From positions 3,351,521 to 3,415,520 of the forward strand of contig NW_006767433.1 in the NCBI RefSeq assembly GCF_000264995.1: DNA of 64,000 bases, written 5' to 3'. Origin of the DNA: Punctularia strigosozonata HHB-11173 SS5. Lineage: Eukaryota > Basidiomycota > Agaricomycetes > Corticiales > Punctulariaceae. The notes below the pieces were generated by a model. It did not search any database and was not told where the DNA came from. It was given only the letters and a program-made list of their open reading frames with translations. Position 1 is the stretch's first letter. The number at the start of each line of letters is the position of its first letter. The translations under genes were made by a program, and so were the position numbers. Of this stretch, positions 53,132-64,000 are shown in pieces.

Positions 53132-56100
53132 GACAGGGACAGAAACCGAGGGGACGATCCGGGGGATGGTGGTGGTCGAAGCCAGGGAGAAAATCCGGCG
53201 GGCCAGGTTTTTCTGTGCGGCGCAACTCGTCACAGAAGGAGTCGTGACATTCGAGGTTCGTGTCGCAACGGCGGCACCTGCTTCGCCCAATATGGCAACG
53301 ACATGACCGGATTGGGATCGTCCAGGCTTCGCCCTCGGCGGCGTAGCTCGCAAGCGTCGACGACGATCCACTTTGATGAGAGAAGCGTGTCGTATAGACC
53401 TGCAGAGTCTAAGACCTTGCCGGAAGCGCGGTGGCAAGCGCAGATCGCACCCCACGGCCTATTATTAGTCTTGGTTCGTAACCATCCTGTTTCAGGTGCA
53501 GCGAACGCCAGCTGCAGGGTGTCACGGTCAGCGCGGCCAAGAGCGATCCTATTTTCCGTGCATGGAGCTTGGCCGACCGGTGCACACGTGAGGATAGTTC
53601 AATCATGGATGGCGAAGCAGGTTCGTAACGTGAGACCTTGACAGTGGAAATGCAACAAGTGCAAGAGTCGACCTGAAAAGAGGTTGCGCGGGACAGGCAT
53701 GGACAGGTGATATCTGAATTTCCAGTCCATCAACGATCCAACCTGGGACCGGATATGTGCGATCTGTGGCTAACTGGGCGGCGAGGGAGTGCGGTCAGCA
53801 TTCACGCAAATGATATATCTAGGTAAACCTCACCATTGCCTGGATCGGCGTTGATTGGCTTGAGAGGCAAGCGGCTTTCGCAGGCCTGACTTGTTGCAAG
53901 TCACCGGCACGGATCGCAGTGAGGTTGAGATGTCCACATAGCAGAATCATCGCGCTTGGGGTTTCCAAGGGACTTGCTAAGCTCAACCCCAGCTACCTAA
54001 CCACAACTGTAAGATTCTCTGCCGTGCGATCAACTCCGGGAGAAATCTAACCCACGGTATCGCGGAAGAGCTGGAGCTGAGATGATCTTCCCGTAGGTAT
54101 CCGGCGCAACGACGCTCCCCGTCACGTAAAAATGGGAGATGCGACATTTGTGTGCATGCCGGTAACGTTGGGAAGGGCTCGCACCTATGACAACGGCGCA
54201 TGGTCAGTACAACCTAAGTCCCCAAGTCGGAGAAACAGCAAATGACCCTTTTCTTTAACTGCACAAGGCCGCTATCATGATACGATGGGGCGTTTTGAAC
54301 GGATTACTTAGCGTTGTGAGATCATCGGAGATACGCTGTTTGACGAAGGCAAAATCCATAGGCGCAGCGATCCTGCAGCTACGAGCCGGGCAGTCGGGTC
54401 AACAGTTTGCTGCCATACATTGACGACATGAATGCAGAAGCACACATCCAAGATAAACTCACCAAACTCGAGCTTGGAGCCCCGCGAACTGCGGGTTCCG
54501 TTCCAGAGGCGGGACTTGCAGCAACTGTTTTGCAGGTTTGAAAGACACCACTCTATTGCGGGCAGCATGGGTGGCTTCGCCATCCCGCCCGGTCGTCATG
54601 CAGTTCTGAGACGGTGCACATACGGCTTGCCGTAATTATAACGTAACTTCACAGGATCGTTGCAACATGTCGATAAGCTTTTCCACTGAGGGAGCTGTTT
54701 TGAAGGCCGGGTAAGCTCAATGTGACCTGTCCACCATAATCTCGAGGGACTCTGGACGAGTTGCAAATCCTGTAGCTCCGACACATGCAAGCAGTGCTGA
54801 CGGCGAGCTATCGCTAACGTGCCCGGGTGCTTTGAGCCCAGACGATGCGTTGCGAAAGCGTCCACGCTAGAGGTCGTTACCCTTCTGCGCCTGCCTTGAC
54901 GTGAGAAACATACTTCGGGAAGACGGACAACGGGACGAGGTGTCAGCGAATGGCGTCTGCAGAAAGGAATACTTTCCACCTTCATCTCAGGACCTTCCAC
55001 GGCAGATTGATGACAATGAAGCACCCTATTTTACGTTTGACCTTTATGAAAGGTCAGTAATTAACGGCACCGCACGTTCGTATTGACCGAATCGGACAAT
55101 CAACTTCGCGAGCTTGATCTGAGCCGAAAGCGCCCCCCCCCGCGCGCGCCGGTTACGCTCCTGCAATACATAGGTCGCGATGCGGGTTCTCAATGCGAAG
55201 CCATTATTCGGGGTATGGTTCTATCATTGGTGCCGCCGAGGACAGCGAACGGCGCTGATGCACATGGACAGTCGTTCGCCATGTTCACCGCCGGTGGCCC
55301 CACGAACAGTCTTCGGCGAGAGATCCCAGTGAGCGAATGATCCAGACTTGGACGAAGCGACGACGGCGATCAAGGCGGAGAAGAAGAAAAGTTCCAGAGT
55401 GGGAATGAACTGACCCGCCAGGTACCGCGTGAGATCGGGATCGGAAGGAGACAGAAGGCGGGGTCGATCACTGGTCGTTCATAGTGGCATGCGATCTCTG
55501 AGATATGCATATGAGATGCGAGGAGCGCGCATCTTGAGGCCGTACATGCGACAACACGCGCGCGGGGGAACATGCCAGTCGTGCTTGGCGGGCGGCCATT
55601 GCGGGGCTCAATCCAAGAGCTCTGTGGGAGATTCGGGTCGTTTACGTCACCATGGCTGACCTCTCCCGCACCATTGAGTCCTGGCCGGACCCGCGAAATC
55701 CGGGGTCTGGTGAACGGACCTGTCATGGGCATTGAGCGCTGGGACCTAGTACCAACTGTGCGACGTGAAGACCTAGTCGTGAAGACGGCCAATGGGATCC
55801 GCACCGCAAGAGCAAACATCGGGCCGGTGGTGGATGGGCTGCAGCGGTTCGACGCCGGGATGGCGAGGCGGATCCGTGCTGTAGCGCCTTGTAGCGCCGC
55901 CTCACAGGCGCCCGTTCTCTTGTTCAGGAGTTGCCTCTCTGGGTGGCCGGAGTCAAGCGCGCGAATGCCGAGGAGGCGGCGATTGTCCCACGATCAGCTC
56001 GGCTCCTGGCTCGGCTACGCGGGCGGATGCATCGTAGACGGTGTCTTTAGGTAAGGGACGTGGAGTTGACCGCAGACATGCCTGGGTGCGCATCTCCGCC

Positions 56101-56205
56101 TTCTCTGGCCATTCATCGAGAATCGCAAACGTCTTTGAACGGTTATAAGACGCCAAGGGCCGCATCTTGCTGCCCCTCCCGCACCCCTCCGCCACCTCTC
56201 GAAGC
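53132..56205. other. 3.1-kb stretch without a recognised gene
   Basis: The left end is open in the Pumilio frame and is probably its leader. Between 54300 and 55900 there are several frames of 80-160 codons on both strands (for example 55370-55819 minus and 55572-56054 plus). They overlap each other and show no domain. I could not build a convincing spliced gene and see no mobile-element protein. Confidence 0.35.
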
Positions 56206-58494
56206 ATGAACGCTCTGCGACCAACCTCCGCGTCGATCATTCCTCGCTTTCCACTCGAGATCCTCGAAAACATCGCGGTACATATCGTCTTTGACGACCC
56301 TCATGGCCACCCTGCCGGGCTCGTACCGTTACTCTGCACATGCAAAGCCGTCTATGGGCTGCTCTCATATTCGACCAACAATACCCTTTGTGCTCGTGTG
56401 TTCAAGGGCATGTTCGACTTCCGTGCAGCTCGAAGACGCGTTGGACGTATAACACACATGTCGTCCAATCTAGCGGCCCAACTTAAGCTGCAATGTGAGA
56501 CGTTACGTCGCATCCGTGCCCGGGATCTGTCCTCTCCCTCCTTGGTTGACGATTTCTGGGTGGCGTTCGTGATGATGTCCGAGAACGACGGTCGGAACAG
56601 AATTCAGCTCGAGAAGGCGGGACTTCCCGAGCTCCTTGAAATCTGGGTCCGGCAGGGTCTGTGGGAGAGGAATCGGCGAGATGAATGGCCGGCAGATGAC
56701 GCTGTGAGGTCACTTGGTCTCTGGCTACTATGGTTTATGACTGACGAAGGTACGTCCCCGCTTGCCACTCGCCGTACTACTCCGACTGATCGTCCAATGT
56801 AGCCAAACTCTCCGTGGAATCACCACAAAGAAGGGCGGAAATCATGAGCGCTGTCAGGCCTTACGTGCTTCTTCCATGCCGCGTAGGTCCAACAACACGC
56901 GTCGATCCGCGCCGCTCATACGACACATCGATATAGTATCCCGCCTTTCTGGTCCCTGATAACCACTTCAATGTACCCCTGGATTGGGACGATGAAACGG
57001 GCCCCGAACGTCCGCCTCACTCGATGATCTCCGGGCATGGGCCTTGGCCCGTGTACCGCGATCCTGAAACTACGGGCACGATGATCTGGCATTACGGCAG
57101 GCAACTGCACGTTGTCACGCCTTTAATCACACTTGCCGCAGAATTAGTCTTCTTCAGCCGAAGAGAAGTGGATCCTATCGGGATCCCCCCCAACATTCCT
57201 CGAAATCGGGCTGAAGCCGTCGCGTTGGGACGCCAGGAGCCCAGTCCGACCCTTGAGGATATCATCGAGTTCCGGAATAAGCACACTGTTATTCTGCCGC
57301 GCGCTACTTGGAACTGGGAGGAGAGCCTCACCGCAGAAGAGCTGGCCGCGGAAAATGAGTGTCGGCTGGGCCAAAACCTCAAGTCCTTGAGCTCAAAATG
57401 GGACGATGATTGGGCCAGATGGACCTGTTGCTGGAATGCATGGGAAGGGCAGATGTTGAAATCGCCCGTGTTCACTCCAGGAAGCCTACGCGGCCTATGG
57501 CAAGGTAGAATGCTGGTGCGTCGTGTGTCATTCCCAACATAACGTTTTCTGAATGACCTCGTTGTAGTATCCGGCGGAGATGCAGTACCGCAGTCTCATC
57601 GTTTCCCCTCATGTTCCGCAGGGTTTCGGCGAGATGTCACCATTTGTGACGAACGCGCCGCTATATATGAGGCTTCGCGAACACCATTGCATCAGTCCCG
57701 CCCAAACCGCCGCGCTGGGAGGCGACGGCCAGGGATTCGACGACGGTGTACTCAACGGATGGCTGCCTAACGGCGTTCGACTGCGCGAATACGATGTGAG
57801 CGCTCATGTGTTTTCTAATATATCTATTCACCGATAGTGGCGAATAGGACAAGCTCTTCATTCATGACCCCGATTCGGACTCGCCGGCAATATACGACAC
57901 CTATGACCCGGATAAACCTAGCTCGCATAAACCTGAAACGTGTGCACGATGTCAACAAAGGTTACATGCATTGACCCAGGAATCGCGCGAGCGGGTTACG
58001 GAGGAGTTAGCAGTGGCATCGGAGAGTCCGGACGGAAACGACTTCGATCTGGATGAGCTCTTCTCCGACCTCGAGGAGGAAGATTTCCGAGGCACGGACT
58101 TCGTTGACGACAGATGCCGTGGCATCCAGGACTTCGTGATCACGGGCGAGGTGTGCTCTGCATATTGCTGTCCTACTTTCTTCTTGGGGTTTATTTGCAT
58201 TTGAACAGACGGACGACAGGCATGGCCGTGCCTGGGGCCATTACGTTATGTACGGTCGCATCCGCCATTGGGACGGCATGATTTGCATTGTCAGACAACC
58301 GGTAAGGATCCTTTCTCTGTAGGAAGCTCATGCTGATTTAACCACAGCGCGACCCTCGCTTGGGCCGGCTGATCTTCCGCGGTTATCTTGTTGGCGGTCA
58401 GAATTTTGTCGGGTTTTGGCGCCTGCGAACGGACGCGGGCCCTGGTGCCATACCATGGGAGGGTGCCTTCACAATGTCGCTTCGAGCGGACTGA
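56206..58494 (+). CDS. F-box domain protein, basidiomycete-type
   Basis: Exons 56206-56749, 56803-56882, 56937-57515, 57568-57795, 57848-58150, 58209-58301 and 58348-58494 give 657 residues. An F-box-like segment lies near residues 13-55 (FPLEILENIAVHIV, VPLLCTCKAVYGLLS), which would dock the SCF ubiquitin ligase via Skp1. The middle is helical, with LWLLWFMTDE at the first intron and FRGTDFVDDRCRGIQDFVIT later. The C-terminus carries HYVMYGRIRHWDGMICIVR and GRLIFRGYLVGGQNFVGFWR. I know this pair from a large family of Agaricomycete F-box proteins, where it probably forms a beta-rich substrate-binding domain. The acidic linker EELAVASESPDGNDFDLDEL is notable. Substrate unknown. Confidence 0.85.
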
Positions 58495-58863
58495 AACTGC
58501 ACAACCACCCTGATGTATACATGATTTAGGTGCTGACTAGGCTGTGCCTTGTTCAACATACAGACAATTAGGACGGATATCATTTTCTTGGATCAAGGAC
58601 TAGGGTACATCATTTATGTCAAGTTGTATCATTACCACTACCGCCTAGTACATTGCTGTGTATTGTCGTTAGTTGCACGCTCGCACACGTTGACCCACCC
58701 GGGATAAGCCTTGTCCCGTACGCGTGGCCCTTCATGCAGAAGTCCTTCCACCAGGCTTTTAGCAGGTGCCAGTACCATGAATTAGATTAGATCTACTCCA
58801 GCAGATTTCTGTTTCCTACAGCGACATCAGGCTTCCGGATATCGACAATACAACCTAGTACTG
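58495..58863. other. Spacer upstream of amidohydrolase
   Basis: This 369-nt spacer lies between two genes on the plus strand. It should include the amidohydrolase promoter; no named motif is visible. Confidence 0.45.
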
Positions 58864-60591
58864 ATGCATCTCGTAGCTGCCCAGTCGTCGGCTCTACCAC
58901 CGCACGGGAGGATGACGAAACTCGTGGTGTCCAAGTTATTCGACCCGGAGACGGAACAGTTCATCACCAATCGTATAATCACTGTATCTGAAGACAGCGG
59001 CTTAGTCCTAGACGTGACACCCTTCTCTTCAGAAGATGTGCACTCTGTTCTCGTGGACTCAAGGACCGTGGACTTGCGAGGCTTGACGGTGCTCCCGGGA
59101 CTAGTTGATACGCACGTTCACTGTGAGTGATCAGCACACTTTGCTGACATCGAATGACGCGGAGACTGCAACATATCCCGTGGCCAACCCTATCCTTACC
59201 TGCGATAGTTTTCTTGCACCCGTACTCGGAAGTATCATGGGAGGATCAGCTCACGAAGGAGAGCCTGGCTGAACGCACTGTGCGTGCCACCGTGCACGCC
59301 AGATCCACCGTAATGGCTGGTTTTACCGCTGTTAGGTGAGCGTGTATGCTGACGATGTACTGCTTAGTTTTAGCTTGCCAACAGAGATTTGGGAACGGAA
59401 GGCGCAGAAGATGCCGATATTTCACTGAGGAAATGCCTATCGGGCCCTAGTCCATTGATTGCAGGACCTAGATACTTCTGCGCAAATCGTGCAATCGTCC
59501 CCACTGGCGCTTACGGTACGCTCAGATGCAGAAGGGTTATTCACGCTATGAACCTAATCTCCATCAGGCCCTAAGAGCTTGATACGCCCGAACCAAGACG
59601 GCATTGACGGAATCACGGGTGCTGAAGTTGCCGATGGTGTGGTCGAATGTACCAAGGCGGTGAGAAGACAAATCGGCGCTGGTGCTGATTGGATTAAAGT
59701 AAGCTGGTGCCAAAATGTCCAGTTCAGTGAGACTAATCATACACCCGGTGAAGATCTACGCAGATTACCGCTTCCGGTCTCGCTTGGGCGTCGGCGTGTC
59801 GAACAAGGCTTCGCGGGCCTCCATCGCAACATTTACTCGTCAGGAGCTAGAGGCGATGGTGAAGACTTCTGAGCAGTATGGCGTGAAAGTTGCGGCTCAC
59901 TCGACAGAACGACTCAGCATGCAACTGCTTCGTCACATTGGTGTCCACTCCATCGAGCACGGATACAACATAGGAAGTGGATTGACCAGTGCAGCCTTGA
60001 AGGATGAACTTCGTCTATTCGCGCAATCCAAGACGTTCTGGGTAGTGCGTGGCCACAGCGTCCCACCTTGCATGTTAGGTTAACCCAGTGCTTCAGCCTA
60101 CTCTAGCAGCCTATTATACTCTAGGACAAGACGGAGGGCAATGGGAGGCGGCAACGGCTACATTCAAAGCTGCCCTAGAAGTTGGCATGGATAATATTGC
60201 GTGCGGTGGCGATACGGGCGTCTTCTCGCACGGGGACAACTCCTTCGAGTTGAAACTGATGGTACGGCTCGGTGCACCCGTACCGAAAGTTCTTAGGTGG
60301 GCAACACTCGGCGGATGGCGTCTTGTGCGCAGTGCCGCCTGGGAAGGTACATCAGGGATGGAACGGTTAGCGAGGATTGAAGAATTGAACGAGGATTTGA
60401 GGATTGTCGGTGATAACGAAGTCCCATTCGGTATGGTGAGGAAAGGATTCGCAGCAGATATCATCGCGGTTCACGGAGACGTCGAGGCGGATTTCGAAAA
60501 GACGATCTCAAAGGAGAGCGTAAGGTTCGTGATGAAAGGGGGCAAAATCCTCAAAAAAGACGGGCTTGAAACGTTCGGTTGCGCCGCATAA
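58864..60591 (+). CDS. Metal-dependent amidohydrolase
   Basis: Exons 58864-59122, 59209-59335, 59385-59515, 59568-59698, 59754-60044 and 60097-60591 give 477 residues. The fold is the TIM-barrel amidohydrolase of the imidazolonepropionase/Xaa-Pro-dipeptidase-like branch. The metal site is visible: DTHVHF with His84 and His86, ADWIK with the candidate bridging Lys216, AAHSTER, SIEHGY and the catalytic Asp in CGGDTG. The N- and C-terminal beta-sandwich is present (VSKLFDPET, then GFAADIIAVHGD and VRFVMKGGKIL). The protein lacks a signal peptide, so it should act inside the cell on a cyclic amide or dipeptide. The 59753/59754 acceptor (GTGAAG) is weak but keeps the conserved Lys-Ile-Tyr-Ala segment in frame. 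The first Met at 58864 is chosen; Met 58912 would also leave a complete barrel. Confidence 0.9.
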
Positions 60592-60737
60592 AAGTACAAG
60601 TCATCTCAGGCCATCTCAGGCGCCACATCTAGTATTCGGTATATGTGTATCGCGGAGTCATCACGACACCGCAGTGACATGATATCCGCTGCTCTCCAAA
60701 CAATGCATAGGGATCGCGCATAGGTCATGGCATACTA

Positions 60738-61541
<804 letters not shown>

Positions 61542-62404
61542 TATGGGTCACAAGATGTATCGAGCGGGAAAAGCTGGGGGAAGTCGACGAGGAGGCGACG
61601 AGGAGCGGGTGATGGTTCGTTGACAACGCGGAGCTCCACTAGAGAATGGAGTATGATTCATCACACATGCCGTTCCCACGCACGGAGCAGTCGATTTGAA
61701 GCGACAAAGACGCGGAAGATTCAGAAATATTGCGATTTTTCTTCGATTTTCTCCTTCCGCGGTTTCTTCAACCCTCCTCCTAGATTCAACTGCCATCATC
61801 GGTCCATATCACTGCGGAGGGGCAATTGAATTAATTTCATAGCTTGAAAGCAAGAGCGGCCCTCTACAGGAATTCTGGCTCTTCGACCGAGACACACCGC
61901 GCCAGCGGCGCCACACACCGCACCTGCCTCGAATTTACGCGCCTCGTCTGACTACCGGGCCTATCCCATTATGCACACCAGTGATTATCTGTACATGACT
62001 CCAAGCTTTCTTTGGAGGCACGGTTAAGACATTTTGACCGATCTGCTTTCTGAAACATGCTAAGAATGTTGTCCACAGATGGGTGGACGTTACGAAAGCT
62101 CCCTGGGTCAATCTCAGAGCCAGATCTAGAGCTCGGATTCTGCTTTTATATTCGGGAAACAGCTCCAGAGATCCGCACACACAGTCTGAGTGGAGAAACG
62201 GTCAAGGCTGAACCAGCAGTGACTCATTGCTCAAACCGAGCCTCATTATGAGGCCTTAGCCCAGTTTGCTGACCGTCAATCACGTGACGTCATCTCACCC
62301 TGATCGAAGATCCGACTCGAGGCAGTTCCTGCGCCTCCTCGACCCCGCACCTCCTTGGTCGCAACATAGCTCACACCAGTTCAGCCACGTCTATAGTCAT
62401 TGCA
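61542..62404. other. Divergent promoter region histone H3 / SNF1
   Basis: This 863-nt spacer holds the start regions of two outward-facing genes. Several T- and C-rich tracts (61735-61800) occur near the H3 side. No coding frame was recognised. Confidence 0.5.

Positions 62405-64000
<1,596 letters not shown>

Noticed and set aside
52823-53641. 272-codon plus-strand frame
   Set aside because: Antisense to the first Pumilio exon and its leader, and its composition mirrors the disordered Ser/Pro region.

Overview
The window is nuclear DNA from a filamentous basidiomycete, most likely an Agaricomycete. Genes are packed on both strands and cut by many introns of about 45-65 nt with GTRNGT-like donors. 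The protein set is typical of mushroom-forming fungi: a basidiomycete-type O-fucosyltransferase-like protein, an F-box protein, a small GH18 chitinase, a GPI-anchored polysaccharide deacetylase and a large vWA/GTPase protein. Eukaryotic housekeeping genes confirm the assignment: eL28, uL1, mitochondrial uL2, histone H3, RVB2, VPS28 and SNF1. I found no operons, CRISPR array, rRNA, tRNA or recognisable transposon. All exon joins were made by hand from splice signals, reading phase and family knowledge.

Layout. 1-6 kb: 3' part of an O-fucosyltransferase-like gene (+), ribosomal protein eL28 (-), a small zinc-finger-like protein (+) and a four-helix membrane protein (-). 6-8.5 kb: secreted type-B carboxylesterase A (+). 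8.5-20.6 kb: the most unusual part of the window. It holds an RBR ubiquitin ligase with a papain-like deubiquitinase-type N-terminus (-), then, divergent from it across about 0.4 kb, a 43-exon gene for a roughly 2,315-residue protein that joins a GBP/VLIG-class GTPase, a long Cys/His array and a C-terminal vWA domain (+). 20.9-27 kb: RVB2 (-), an RS-rich nuclear protein (+), a 1.9-kb stretch with no clear gene, and mitochondrial uL2 (-). 27.7-36 kb: carboxylesterase B, a paralogue of A (+), a small hydrophilic protein (+), uL1 (-), a homeodomain factor (+) and a GH18 chitinase (-). 37-41 kb: VPS28 (-) followed by 3.2 kb with no recognised gene. 41-53 kb: a PP1/CBM21 glycogen-targeting subunit (+), a chitin-deacetylase-like protein (+), a small protein resembling the N-terminal domain of fungal STAND receptors (-) and a Pumilio RNA-binding protein (-). 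56-64 kb: an F-box protein (+), an amidohydrolase (+), histone H3 (-) and the 5' part of SNF1 (+), which runs off the right edge.

Most genes are independent housekeeping or secreted functions. The candidate for an undescribed system is the head-to-head pair at 8.5-20.6 kb: a single chain carrying both a predicted deubiquitinase and an E3 ligase, next to a giant GTPase/zinc/vWA protein. A functional link between the two is inference. A second theme is non-GT introns: at least six inferred GC-AG introns and one apparent GA-AG intron are needed to keep family-conserved reading frames.
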